From Elusimicrobium sp. (GTDB lineage Bacteria > Elusimicrobiota > Elusimicrobia > Elusimicrobiales > Elusimicrobiaceae), in contig SUVG01000006.1 in assembly GCA_015062115.1 (NCBI GenBank), positions 30,932 to 94,931 on the forward strand: a stretch of 64,000 nt of DNA. Reading direction: 5' to 3'. Below the pieces are notes generated by a model. It saw only the letters and a list, made by a program, of their open reading frames with translations, did no database searches and was not told the origin of the DNA. Both the position numbers and the translations under genes were made by a program. Shown piece by piece: positions 50,832 through 59,229 of this stretch (position 1 is the stretch's first letter; every line of letters starts with the position of its first letter).

Positions 50832-52688
50832 TTATTTAATTCCTTTATACAACCGTTCCAGTTCGGGTTTCAACAGGTTCGGCGGTACATTTCCTACTTT
50901 CAACAATTGTTCGTTGAAGAACGCTTCGTTGAAGTTTTTACCGTATTTTTTATGATATTTGGCGTGTTCGGTTTCCAATGCTTCCAACCCGGCCAGGTAA
51001 CTGACAGATTTGCCGGGTTCGGCCGCAAGTTGTTTTAACATTTCTTCGGCTTCTTTTTGCTCGAAGGCATTTTCTTGCACGAGGAAGTTAATGGCATCGG
51101 TGTAAGAGAAAGCCTGCGTGTGGAGTTTTGCGTCCAACAAAGCCATGATTGCGCGGCGGTAGTCGGCCCAGGTTAAGAACAAGAGTTCTTCGTCCGTCAG
51201 GATATAGCCCTGTTCTTTGGCTTGGTGTTGCGCGTAAGCACTCCAACCGTTCGCCAGGGAAGCGGAAGGATAGAAACGGCGGATATCCGAAAGATTTTTG
51301 CTGGAAAGGGCTTGATAGTAGCGGCCGGGAATCAGTTCGCCGCTGAGCATCAATTTGCGTACAGGCGTATTGAAATCGCGCTTTAATTGTTCTTCTTTGG
51401 CCAATTGGTTTCCGGCGGGTAAACGCAGGAAGAAGTCCGCCGCTTCGGTTACTTGTTCCCCATAGAAAGGTTGGAATAAATAGGCCTTGGAATAAGTGTA
51501 GAACTGCGGCATGGGTTTAACGGAAAAATTCACCGGGCCGGCAGGTAAAGCCCCTTTTTGGGCAAAGAAATTGGCCAGTTGGTTAGCATCTTTTTCCAAG
51601 GCTTCCACCGGGTCTTCTTGTTCCGTGGCGGAAACGGCGCGTTTGGCTACTACATAAAAACTTTGAGCCGTGGGGGGAACATAGGCTTGTTTTTTCTTTT
51701 TAGCCGGTTTTTTGTCCTCCACTTCTTCCACGGTCGGCTGATCGTTCAGGCCGTCAATAACGGTTACTTCTTCTTCGGCTTCCGCCGCTTCCATTTGGAA
51801 GGGGGTTAATTGTTCGGCCAAGGCTTTTTGGGTGTCGGAGAAATTCTTTTCCAATTTTTTAATTAACTTGGCAGTGGGTTCGTCCACCTGATAGCGGTTT
51901 TTTAACACACGCGCATACATTTTTTCTCCCAAGCGGAAATCTTGCAGGTTTTTATCTTGGGAAAGTTGTTTGAACAAATCAAACATATCGCGGAGGGCTT
52001 TTTTGGCATCGCGGCCCTGTTGTTTGATTTCTTGTATCTTAAATTCGTCTTCTACCCCTTCCAACATGGCTACTGCTATTTCTTCAAAAGACAGGTAAGC
52101 ATAATAGGCTTTTTCCATGGCTTGTTGGGAAAGGAAGGTAGGCGGTTGCGCCAAGTTTTCGCGCGCGGATTGGGCCACTTGCGGCAAGGCATCTACGCGG
52201 GCGATTAAATCTTCGCGGCGTTTTTCTTCGGTAGGATAAGGAAGCAAGAGCACATCATATATGGCATCAATGGCTTGTGTGTAATATAAAGGATTGGTGA
52301 CTACCGGGTTTTGTTCCAACACAAAAATATCCGCCGCCAAGGCATTTTTCAACATTTCCAAATCTACTTGTTTGGCGGGGGAAAGTTTTTGAGCTTTCAC
52401 GGTGTTGGCCAGCTCCTGCACGCCGCGCAGGGCGGCTAAAGCTTGGGAGGTATTACGCGGGGAACGTTCGTCCAACTTGGCGTTGGCGGAAGTATATCCC
52501 ATGCGGGTGGCTCGTTCCGGAAAGAAAGATAAAATAACGGAAGAGTAGCGGTTGGAGGCGTCCGTCAGGACATTTCCCTCAAGAAGAGCATCAATGTCTT
52601 CGAAACTAAACTCTTGGGCATGTAGTGTAAAAGTGCCAAATGCACACACACATGCAACCAAAAAACCCAATAATTTTTTTGTATTCAT
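50832..52688 (-). CDS. secreted DUF885 protein with a lost metal-binding motif
   Basis: A 618-aa protein with signal peptide (KLLGFLVACVCAFGTFTLHA). Its length, N-terminal helices (FPERATRMGYTSANAKLDERS) and late PGKSVSYLAGLEALETE block match DUF885, a family of zinc-peptidase-like proteins. The family's HExxPGHH-type site appears at residues 450-458 as GELIPGRYY: both His positions are replaced (Gly, Arg). An acidic/Lys insert (about 300-335) is also present. It is probably a non-catalytic relative. Standalone gene upstream of the tRNA-Lys region. Confidence 0.8.
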   Translation of the reverse strand: MNTKKLLGFLVACVCAFGTFTLHAQEFSFEDIDALLEGNVLTDASNRYSSVILSFFPERATRMGYTSANAKLDERSPRNTSQALAALRGVQELANTVKAQKLSPAKQVDLEMLKNALAADIFVLEQNPVVTNPLYYTQAIDAIYDVLLLPYPTEEKRREDLIARVDALPQVAQSARENLAQPPTFLSQQAMEKAYYAYLSFEEIAVAMLEGVEDEFKIQEIKQQGRDAKKALRDMFDLFKQLSQDKNLQDFRLGEKMYARVLKNRYQVDEPTAKLIKKLEKNFSDTQKALAEQLTPFQMEAAEAEEEVTVIDGLNDQPTVEEVEDKKPAKKKKQAYVPPTAQSFYVVAKRAVSATEQEDPVEALEKDANQLANFFAQKGALPAGPVNFSVKPMPQFYTYSKAYLFQPFYGEQVTEAADFFLRLPAGNQLAKEEQLKRDFNTPVRKLMLSGELIPGRYYQALSSKNLSDIRRFYPSASLANGWSAYAQHQAKEQGYILTDEELLFLTWADYRRAIMALLDAKLHTQAFSYTDAINFLVQENAFEQKEAEEMLKQLAAEPGKSVSYLAGLEALETEHAKYHKKYGKNFNEAFFNEQLLKVGNVPPNLLKPELERLYKGIK

Positions 52689-52893
52689 GTTTAGGAAATT
52701 CCTATTGTATAAAGTTGTGCATACACTACTTTATTCTAAATGTTTGAGGGCGGGTGTGTCAACAAAAGTTTTTCCTTCTTAAAAAAGGTTTACACCGTCA
52801 AAGACAATTTGTTAAAATAAACTATCCCTAAAACGCAGTTTGGGATTGTTAAAGGTCTTCCTAGGGCCGTTTACCCACCCGTGCGTTTTTTGC

Positions 52894-52899
52894 TATAAT
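52894..52899 (+). promoter_or_regulatory. extended -10 of the tRNA-Lys/tRNA-Leu/tig region
   Basis: TGC followed by TATAAT at 52894-52899, about 20 nt before tRNA-Lys. The -35 is poor. The preceding 52689-52890 stretch holds no gene, only the DUF885 promoter side. Confidence 0.6.
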
Positions 52900-52918
52900 C
52901 TATTTGTTAACCTTTTAT

Positions 52919-52991
52919 GGGCCATTAGCTCAGTTGGTAGAGCAGACGCCTCTTAAGCGTAAGGTCGTGAGTTCGAGCCTCACATGGCCCA
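52919..52991 (+). tRNA. tRNA-Lys(CTT)
   Basis: Acceptor GGGCCAT/ATGGCCC, D arm GCTCAGTTGGTAGAGC, anticodon loop CTCTTAA (anticodon CTT), T arm GTGAG TTCGAGC CTCAC, discriminator A; CCA not encoded. Confidence 0.95.
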
Positions 52992-53027
52992 CTTTGATTT
53001 TCTATAAAATTATAAAAGTAGAAACGA

Positions 53028-53109
53028 GGACGGATGGCGGAACTGGTAGACGCGTACGCCTTAGGAGCGTATGGAGCAATCCGTGAGGGTTCAAGTCCCT
53101 CTCCGTCCA
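53028..53109 (+). tRNA. tRNA-Leu(TAG)
   Basis: Acceptor GGACGGA/TCCGTCC, long variable arm (TGGAGCAATCCGT), anticodon loop CTTAGGA (anticodon TAG), T arm GAGGG TTCAAGT CCCTC, discriminator A; CCA not encoded. Confidence 0.95.
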
Positions 53110-53152
53110 TATTTCCGGTAATAATGCCGGGTATGATAGGAGCGTAATTAGC

Positions 53153-54442
53153 ATGTCTATTTTCAAAACCGCCCAAGCCGGGGAAGTGAAAACCAAACAA
53201 ATCTCTAAAGAAGGCTGCCGGGTAACTTTATCCGTTGAAGCCGCCCCCGAATTGGTAACCAAAAATTTCCAAAATGCCGCTGTGCAAGTGCAATCCCGCG
53301 CGCAAATGCAAGGTTTCCGCGCCGGTAAAGTACCGCTTGATTTAGTCAAACAAAATTTTGGCGGGCACATCAAAGAACGCGCCTTGGATTTAACCGTTAA
53401 ATCTGCCATCAATGCCGCCTTGGAAGATGCTAAGTTGGACGCCGTTGCCGTGCCTACCTTAACCAAAGCCGATTTTGCCAACTTTGACGAAGGCAAAACC
53501 TTCACTTTTGAAATTGCCGTAGATGTCGCCCCGGAATTTGATGTGTGCGACTACAAAGGCATCGAAATCACCAAAAAACCGGAAACCGCCACGGACGAAG
53601 ATGTAACCGAAAACTTAAACCGTGTGTTGGAAGCCAACGCCCGCTTGGAAACGGCTGCCGAAGGTGCCGTGATTGACGATAAATGCTACGCCGTCGTTCA
53701 CTACACCGGCAAACGCAACGGTACCGAAGATTACAAATTAAGCGCCGACAGCGAACTGGTGGATATGGCCGCTCCGCAAACCATGCCCGGTTTGGCCGAA
53801 GGCATTAAAGGTCTTAAAAAAGGTGACGAAAAAGATATCGAAGCCAAAGAAGGCGAAGATACCCTTTCCTTCCATGTAACCGTGGACGATATCAAAAACA
53901 AAATTATGCCCGCCTTGGACGATAACTTCGCCAAAGACATGGGTTTCGAAACCTTGGACGCTTTGAAAGCCAAAGTGAAAGAAAGCTTGGACGCGGAAGC
54001 CAAACAAAATGCCACCCGCGACGAAATCGCCCAAATCGAAAATCACTTGGTAAAAGCCAATAATTTTGAACTCCCGCAAAGCTTGGTAGAAGAATATACC
54101 GATTCTTCTTTGAACAACTTTGTGCGCAGCATGACCCAAATGAAACCCGAACAACTTACCGCCGAACAACGCAAATCTTTTGAAGAACGCATTAAACCCA
54201 GCGTAGAAAAAGACTTGCGCATCGGCTACATTGTGCACGCTATCGCCAAAAAAGAAAACTTGGAAGCCGCCGAAGCCGATTGGCAAGCGGAACTTGATAA
54301 GAGCCTTGCTTCCAATGTTCAAAATAAAGGCGACGAAAAGAAAATCAAATCTTTCTTCAATGAACGCAAAGCCCACATTTTGGCTACGCTTACCGAACGC
54401 AAAGTTTTTGATTTCTTGAAAGCCGAAGCCAAATATAAATAA
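53153..54442 (+). CDS. tig: trigger factor
   Basis: A 429-aa protein with the ribosome-binding domain containing RAQMQGFRAGKVPLDLVKQNFG (the F-R-x-G-K-x-P signature), a central FKBP-type PPIase domain (AVVHYTGKRNG; MPGLAEGIKGLKKGDEKDIE) and a helical C-terminal chaperone domain. It lies 44 nt after tRNA-Leu and may share its transcript. Binds nascent chains at the ribosome exit. No clpP/clpX follow, unlike many bacteria. Confidence 0.96.
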   Translation: MSIFKTAQAGEVKTKQISKEGCRVTLSVEAAPELVTKNFQNAAVQVQSRAQMQGFRAGKVPLDLVKQNFGGHIKERALDLTVKSAINAALEDAKLDAVAVPTLTKADFANFDEGKTFTFEIAVDVAPEFDVCDYKGIEITKKPETATDEDVTENLNRVLEANARLETAAEGAVIDDKCYAVVHYTGKRNGTEDYKLSADSELVDMAAPQTMPGLAEGIKGLKKGDEKDIEAKEGEDTLSFHVTVDDIKNKIMPALDDNFAKDMGFETLDALKAKVKESLDAEAKQNATRDEIAQIENHLVKANNFELPQSLVEEYTDSSLNNFVRSMTQMKPEQLTAEQRKSFEERIKPSVEKDLRIGYIVHAIAKKENLEAAEADWQAELDKSLASNVQNKGDEKKIKSFFNERKAHILATLTERKVFDFLKAEAKYK

Positions 54443-54455
54443 TTTCCGTAGCACT

Positions 54456-54496
54456 CACACCCGTCCGCAACCGTTTACGGAAAACGGACGGGTGTG
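54456..54496. repeat. 12-bp perfect inverted repeat after tig
   Basis: CACACCCGTCCG (54456-54467)/CGGACGGGTGTG (54485-54496) with a 17-nt loop holding CCGTTTACGG. No T-run follows, so it is not a simple terminator; it may protect the tig mRNA 3' end. The rest of 54443-54842 carries no gene. Confidence 0.6.
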
Positions 54497-54569
54497 GTGT
54501 CGGTAAGAGAACCGTTTTCCTGGTTGTGTAATCACGGAACACGGCGGGACAAGCGGTTTTAACCTCATG

Positions 54570-54602
54570 GAGCGGACTTAATTTTTAAGTCCGCTCTCTT
54601 TT
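54570..54602 (+). terminator. terminator downstream of tig
   Basis: Stem GAGCGGACTTAA (54570-54581)/TTAAGTCCGCTC (54585-54596), then TCTTTTTT. Confidence 0.88.
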
Positions 54603-54645
54603 TTGGGTTGCAGTAACGGAAGAAGGAACGTGTTTTTGTTGTTGG

Positions 54646-54684
54646 AAAAGGCAGGGATTTTGAAAAAAATCCTGCCTTTTTATT
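54646..54684 (+). terminator. second terminator upstream of the prepilin promoter
   Basis: Stem AAAAGGCAGG (54646-54655)/CCTGCCTTTT (54671-54680), extended by ATTTT/AAAAT inside, then T run. It isolates the following prepilin gene from tig. Confidence 0.85.
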
Positions 54685-54735
54685 TGTTGAAAAAGAGCCT
54701 TTTTAGAGTTTTTAGCAAGAGGGATCAAAAAAGAC

Positions 54736-54762
54736 TTGACCCGTTTTTTTTTTTGTTATAGT
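54736..54762 (+). promoter_or_regulatory. strong-looking prepilin promoter
   Basis: TTGACC (54736-54741), 15-nt T-rich spacer, TATAGT (54757-54762). The start point would be about 54769. Confidence 0.65.
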
Positions 54763-54769
54763 GGGGATA

Positions 54770-54819
54770 CGGCCCGGGAAAGGTTATCTAAAAACTCCTA
54801 CAGTACCCGTCCCGGGCCG
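54770..54819 (+). other. 5'-terminal stem-loop in the prepilin mRNA leader
   Basis: Perfect 10-bp stem CGGCCCGGGA (54770-54779)/TCCCGGGCCG (54810-54819), placed at the very 5' end of the predicted transcript; the RBS (AAGGAG) lies outside it. The layout fits an mRNA-stabilising 5' hairpin. Confidence 0.55.
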
Positions 54820-54842
54820 CACATTAAAAAGGAGATAAAATT

Positions 54843-55409
54843 ATGAATAATAACAAGGGTTTCACCCTCGTAGAATTGCTGGTAGTGGTACTCATTATCG
54901 GCATTTTGGCCGCCATGGCCATGCCCGCTTACTTCAAAGCGGTAGAACGCGCCCGCGCGGCGGAAGCGGATACCTTGATTGGTACGGTAGTGAACGCGCA
55001 ACAACGTTACAAAATGAAAACCGGTAAATTTGCCAAAAACTGGACTTCTTTGGATGTCGCTCCGGCTAATGCTGTTGCTGCCGGTGCTTATTGTACCAAA
55101 GGTACCCAACCTGCTGCCGGTACTGCGGGTGCGACTACACACCCTGGTAATACGGTTTGTGGTGGGCAAAACGGTTTCTATATCGTTTTAATTGGGGATA
55201 GTGCCTCTTCTAGTCCCAAAAATACCTCTGGTGTAATTGCTCACAGAGTAGGTACCGGTCAGTATGGATATCAAATTGCCAAAATGTATGATTCTACCGA
55301 TCCGGCTGTTTGCTCTAAAGGTGCAGGTGCTGATGATGACGCCCTTTGTATGGACTATCACGGTGTTGAAACCGCTAGCGAACTCCCTACAAAACCTGCG
55401 ATTCAGTAA
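54843..55409 (+). CDS. type IV prepilin, candidate major pilin
   Basis: A 188-aa protein with leader MNNNKG, cleavage G/FTLVE, Glu5, helix ending AAMAMPAYFKAVERARAAEA. The globular part is rich in Ala, Gly, Thr and has four Cys (YCTKG, VCGG, VCSKG, LCMDY), so two disulphides are possible. Among the six prepilins here it has the best promoter, a 5' hairpin leader, AAGGAG 7 nt before ATG, two upstream insulating terminators and a strong downstream terminator, which suggests high expression. No assembly genes are adjacent. Confidence 0.88.
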   Translation: MNNNKGFTLVELLVVVLIIGILAAMAMPAYFKAVERARAAEADTLIGTVVNAQQRYKMKTGKFAKNWTSLDVAPANAVAAGAYCTKGTQPAAGTAGATTHPGNTVCGGQNGFYIVLIGDSASSSPKNTSGVIAHRVGTGQYGYQIAKMYDSTDPAVCSKGAGADDDALCMDYHGVETASELPTKPAIQ

Positions 55410-55425
55410 TTGAATTTGTAGTATG

Positions 55426-55452
55426 ACCCCGCTCGCAAGGGCGGGGTTTTTT
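55426..55452 (+). terminator. prepilin terminator
   Basis: Stem ACCCCGC (55426-55432)/GCGGGGT (55441-55447), then six T. Confidence 0.9.
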
Positions 55453-55519
55453 GTGGTTTATTTTTCGGTATGTAATTTTTTGATATAATAAAACTAAATA
55501 CGAGGGAAGGAGTTATATT

Positions 55520-55930
55520 ATGCTATTTCTTTTGGTGGGTTTAGTTTTTGCATTTGTTGGTTTTATAGGGTTGAAAAAAACCTCTGCTTTTTTTAATAAA
55601 GCGATTCTTGTTAAGGGGGTTGTGATTGATGCTATCCCCAACAAACGAGATTCTGCGGTAATGTCATACAACGGAAGAGTGTACCACCCTAAAGGCCGTG
55701 GCACCTATACTCCTTTGGTCCGTTATGAGTTTGAAGGCCAAACCCATGAAGTGCAAGGCTCTGTCTATACCAGTTCAATACCTAAAATGGGAAAACAAAT
55801 GACAGTGGGCATTGACCCCGATAACTTGCATGATGTCCGGCTAAAAGAAAGTAATATCCTTTATTTTATTTTCATAATTGTTGGACTGGGCGCTTCCCTT
55901 TTGGGGGGCCTTATTTTGTTACAAAAATAA
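55520..55930 (+). CDS. DUF3592-type membrane protein
   Basis: A 136-aa protein with membrane helices at both ends (LFLLVGLVFAFVGFIGL and FIFIIVGLGASLLGGLILL) and a central beta domain (VRYEFEGQTHEVQGSVYTSS, then GKQMTVGIDPDNLHDVRL). This is the layout of DUF3592. GGGAAGGAG precedes the ATG and TATAAT lies upstream. It ends 1 nt before the convergent Pif1-like gene. Function unknown. Confidence 0.8.
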   Translation: MLFLLVGLVFAFVGFIGLKKTSAFFNKAILVKGVVIDAIPNKRDSAVMSYNGRVYHPKGRGTYTPLVRYEFEGQTHEVQGSVYTSSIPKMGKQMTVGIDPDNLHDVRLKESNILYFIFIIVGLGASLLGGLILLQK

Positions 55931-55931
55931 A

Positions 55932-57245
55932 TTAAGACAGTACGCGATTGGCGCGCACATATTCAAAAAATTGTTTTACCCGTGCATCACACAGGACATC
56001 TCTTACCGAGATGTCCTTTTTTAAGTGCACGCCTGCCAACGTGCGGCAACGGCTTAACGCCACATAGGTTTGCCCCGGTGCAAAGGCACCGCGGCCGATA
56101 TCCAGGTAGATATTGTCAAAGGTGAGGCCTTGCGATTTGTGAATAGTGATAGCCCAAGCCAACTTGAGGGGAAACTGTTTGAAAAAACCCTTCACGCGCG
56201 GTTCCAATTTTTGCGTAAGAGCATTGAACTCGTAGCGGACATCTTCCCACCCATGAGGTTCCACTTTGTAAATGCACCCCTTCAGCTCCACTTTAATAAA
56301 ATCTTCCCCCAATTCATGCACGGTGCCGATATCCCCGTTTACCCAGTTATCGTCGTTCACGAGCATCATAATTTTGGCCCCTTTTTTTAACTTCAGGTAC
56401 GCTTCCGCCGGGGTGGTTTTTTGTTGGAAACTTTCATCGGCGGCGGCCGGATACTCGTATTCTTTGCCGGGCAGTTGCGCCAAATAGCGCAAATTTCTCC
56501 AGGCGGCTTCGCGGTTGGTGGGGGCCAAAATGATGCAGTTTTCAAATTTTTCCGGCAAATCAAAAGTTTTGCGCGTGTTAAGCAAGGCGTCCAGTTCTGC
56601 TTGGGTGGCTTGTCCCTCGCGAATTAAGTTCAGCAGACGGGTGAAGTCCGGGTCTTGTTTTTGGCGGAAGATACGGCGCAGTTCAAAAACTTCCGTGGGA
56701 AGGCGCCTTAACACCTGGGCTTCAAAAAAGTATGGGGACGGATAAATTTCGCGGAAATAATCAAACAGCCCGCCGGAAATATGTTCTTCCACCGGGGGGA
56801 GTTGGAATAAGTCGCCGAACAGTACAATCTTTTTCCCGCCGAAGGGTTCATCGCTACGGGTGGAAATTTGCAAAATATGGTCAATGGCATCTAGCAAGTC
56901 TGCCCGCAACATGGACGCTTCGTCTATGATAATGGTATCCACAGCGTCCACCGTTTTTCGGGGAAGTCGTTTCAGGTTACTTTTGTCCAGCAAATTCCCC
57001 GGTTTTAAGCGGAAAAACGAGTGAACCGTCTGCCCATGCACATGAATAGCCGCCAGACCGGTGGTGGCCAATACCACGGTATTTTGGGCGGTATGTTCGG
57101 TGAAATATTTTAACAAAGTGGTTTTACCCGTGCCGGCGCGTCCCGTAATAAAAATAAGCGGTTTTATCGGCGGTTGGGCTTCCAAAAGTGCCAAGGCATC
57201 TTTGAATTCGTCGGTTAAAATAATGGGAGATTTGGTTGCGGACAT
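55932..57245 (-). CDS. Pif1/RecD-like superfamily 1 DNA helicase
   Basis: A 437-aa protein: Walker A GRAGTGKTTLLKYF, motif Ia LATTGLAAIHVHGQTVHSFF, Walker B TIIIDEASMLRADLL, motif III FGDLFQLPPV, and late motifs WAITIHKSQGLTFD and TYVALSRCRTLAGV. This is the Pif1 family (5'-3' helicase for G-quadruplexes and stalled forks). It lacks the extra HRDC or nuclease domains of larger homologues. No operon partners. Confidence 0.93.
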   Translation of the reverse strand: MSATKSPIILTDEFKDALALLEAQPPIKPLIFITGRAGTGKTTLLKYFTEHTAQNTVVLATTGLAAIHVHGQTVHSFFRLKPGNLLDKSNLKRLPRKTVDAVDTIIIDEASMLRADLLDAIDHILQISTRSDEPFGGKKIVLFGDLFQLPPVEEHISGGLFDYFREIYPSPYFFEAQVLRRLPTEVFELRRIFRQKQDPDFTRLLNLIREGQATQAELDALLNTRKTFDLPEKFENCIILAPTNREAAWRNLRYLAQLPGKEYEYPAAADESFQQKTTPAEAYLKLKKGAKIMMLVNDDNWVNGDIGTVHELGEDFIKVELKGCIYKVEPHGWEDVRYEFNALTQKLEPRVKGFFKQFPLKLAWAITIHKSQGLTFDNIYLDIGRGAFAPGQTYVALSRCRTLAGVHLKKDISVRDVLCDARVKQFFEYVRANRVLS

Positions 57246-57396
57246 ATCTAAATTATACCAATTAGGGGGGAACGGCAGAACGGACTGTTTTGATAAGGAG
57301 GCAGCAGGGTTTTTAATTTAGCAAGGTAAAAAGGGGTTTTTTTACTCCAATTATTGTAAAATATAAGGGAAGATTTATTTTTATATAGGAGATCTC

Positions 57397-58098
57397 ATGA
57401 GCTGCGAAAAATGCACCCCTGAAGTGAAAGAAATGTGCTGCGTTTGCAAAGGCGCCAAGCACGATCCGGCCCCGATTCCTGAAGAAGGTAAATGGGTCAA
57501 AGCCAAACAAATTAGCGATATCAGCGGTCTCACCCACGGTGTAGGCTGGTGTGCCCCTCAACAAGGCGCTTGCAAACTTACGCTCAATGTAAAAGGCGGC
57601 GTAATTAAAGAAGCCTTGGTGGAAACCTTGGGTTGCTCCGGTATGACTCACTCCGCCGCTATGGCCGCGGAAATCTTGCCCGGTAAAACCATTTTGGAAG
57701 CCTTAAATTCCGACCTCGTTTGCGATGCTATCAACACCGCTATGCGCGAACTTTTTTTGCAAATCGTTTATGGCCGCACCCAAAGCGCGTTCTCCGAAGA
57801 CGGCTTGCCGATCGGCGCCGGTATGGAAGACTTGGGTAAAGGCCACCGCAGCCAAGTAGGCACCATGTACGGTACCGAAGCCAAAGGCCCGCGCTATTTG
57901 GAAATGGCCGAAGGCTATGTGCTCGAAATCGGTTTAGATGCTAACAACGAAATCATCGGTTACAAATTTGTCCACTTGGGCAAAATGATGGAAGCCATCC
58001 GCAAAGGCACCGACGCTAAAAAAGCGTTTGAAGATAACGTCAAAACCTACGGCCGCTTTGACGAAGCCGTCAAGAAAATTGACCCCCGCAAAGAGTAA
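57397..58098 (+). CDS. NifU-like iron-sulfur scaffold-type protein
   Basis: A 233-aa protein. A short N-terminal Cys cluster (CEKC, then CCVCKG) precedes a NifU/IscU-like domain: ISGLTHGVGWCAPQQGACKL, ETLGCSGMTHSAAMAAE. Family members are annotated as iron-sulfur assembly scaffolds, but this branch, always near a GGGtGRT gene, has no assigned target. TAGGAG precedes ATG. It lies 18 nt before its partner gene and shares very high-expression codon use (mostly AAA, GAA, GGC/GGT). Confidence 0.85.
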   Translation: MSCEKCTPEVKEMCCVCKGAKHDPAPIPEEGKWVKAKQISDISGLTHGVGWCAPQQGACKLTLNVKGGVIKEALVETLGCSGMTHSAAMAAEILPGKTILEALNSDLVCDAINTAMRELFLQIVYGRTQSAFSEDGLPIGAGMEDLGKGHRSQVGTMYGTEAKGPRYLEMAEGYVLEIGLDANNEIIGYKFVHLGKMMEAIRKGTDAKKAFEDNVKTYGRFDEAVKKIDPRKE

Positions 58099-58116
58099 GC
58101 CTAGGAGAGAAATGAT

Positions 58117-59115
58117 ATGAGCATCACTTTTGAAGGATACGAAAGAAGAATTGATAAAATCAACGCCGCTTTGAAAGAAGCCGGCATTAAAGACCTCGAA
58201 GAAGCGCGCCAAATCTGCTTGGATAAAGGCGTGGACGTGGAAAAAATCGTAAAAGGCATTCAGCCCATCGCTTTTGAAAACGCCGTTTGGGCCTACACCG
58301 TAGGTGCCGCCATCGCTTTCAAAGCCGGCGTAAAAACGGCCGCCGAAGCGGCTGAAAAAATCGGTATCGGTTTGCAAAGCTTCTGCATCCCCGGTTCCGT
58401 AGCCGACCAACGCGCCGTAGGCTTGGGCCACGGTAACTTGGGCGCCATGCTTTTGCGCGAAGAAACCAAATGCTTCTGCTTCTTGGCCGGCCACGAAAGT
58501 TTCGCCGCTGCCGAAGGGGCTATCGGTATCGCCCGCACCGCCAACAAAGTGCGCAAAGAACCCTTGCGCGTTATCTTGAACGGTTTGGGTAAAGATGCCG
58601 CTTACATTATTTCCCGCATCAACGGTTTTACCTCTGTGGAAACCGAATATGACTACCACACCGGCGAACTTAAAATCGTAAGCGAAAAAGCCTTCTCCGA
58701 TGGCGACAAAGCCAAAGTAAAATGCTATGGTGCCGACGATGTAAACGAAGGCGTTGCCATTATGCGTCACGAAGGCGTGGACGTATCCATCACCGGTAAC
58801 TCCACCAACCCGACCCGCTTCCAACACCCGGTAGCCGGTACCTACAAAAAATGGGCCATCGAAAACGGTAAAAAATACTTCTCCGTTGCTTCCGGTGGCG
58901 GTACGGGCCGCACCCTGCACCCGGACAACATGGCCGCCGGCCCTGCCTCTTACGGTATGACCGACACCATGGGCCGCATGCACGGTGATGCCCAATTCGC
59001 TGGCTCTTCTTCCGTGCCTGCTCACGTGGAAATGATGGGCCTTATCGGTATGGGTAACAACCCGATGGTAGGTGCTACCGTAGCCGTAGCCGTAGCCATC
59101 AGCCAAGCCAAATAA
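58117..59115 (+). CDS. GGGtGRT family protein
   Basis: A 332-aa protein containing ASGGGTGRTLHPDNMA near residue 265, the motif that names this family. Cys residues occur at CLDKG, FCIPGSV, CFCFLAGH and KCYGADD. No signal peptide; Gly/Ala-rich metabolic-enzyme-like sequence (AAIAFKAGVKTAAEAAE). The family is found in anaerobes next to a NifU-like gene, as here; its reaction is unknown. AGGAGAG precedes the ATG. A strong terminator follows. Confidence 0.9.
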   Translation: MSITFEGYERRIDKINAALKEAGIKDLEEARQICLDKGVDVEKIVKGIQPIAFENAVWAYTVGAAIAFKAGVKTAAEAAEKIGIGLQSFCIPGSVADQRAVGLGHGNLGAMLLREETKCFCFLAGHESFAAAEGAIGIARTANKVRKEPLRVILNGLGKDAAYIISRINGFTSVETEYDYHTGELKIVSEKAFSDGDKAKVKCYGADDVNEGVAIMRHEGVDVSITGNSTNPTRFQHPVAGTYKKWAIENGKKYFSVASGGGTGRTLHPDNMAAGPASYGMTDTMGRMHGDAQFAGSSSVPAHVEMMGLIGMGNNPMVGATVAVAVAISQAK

Positions 59116-59130
59116 GTTTACTAACTTATT

Positions 59131-59160
59131 AAAAGCCGCCCCGAAACGGGCGGCTTTTTT
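59131..59160 (+). terminator. terminator of the NifU-like/GGGtGRT operon
   Basis: Stem AAAAGCCGCCC (59131-59141)/GGGCGGCTTTT (59148-59158), then T. Confidence 0.92.
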
Positions 59161-59229
59161 CTTGCTTTCTTGACGCTACGGAAAACTCTTTTATACCATA
59201 ATAAAAAGCCCATATAATAGGAACCAATT

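Noticed and set aside
54443..54600. Possible SRP, 6S or other housekeeping RNA after tig
   Set aside because: The expected conserved motifs were not seen; the region is explained by an inverted repeat and a terminator.
57934..59106. A 390-codon open frame antisense to the NifU-like/GGGtGRT genes
   Set aside because: It mirrors two clearly recognisable genes; its composition (Gly/Phe/Val-rich) is what strong codon bias on the other strand produces, and it has no RBS.
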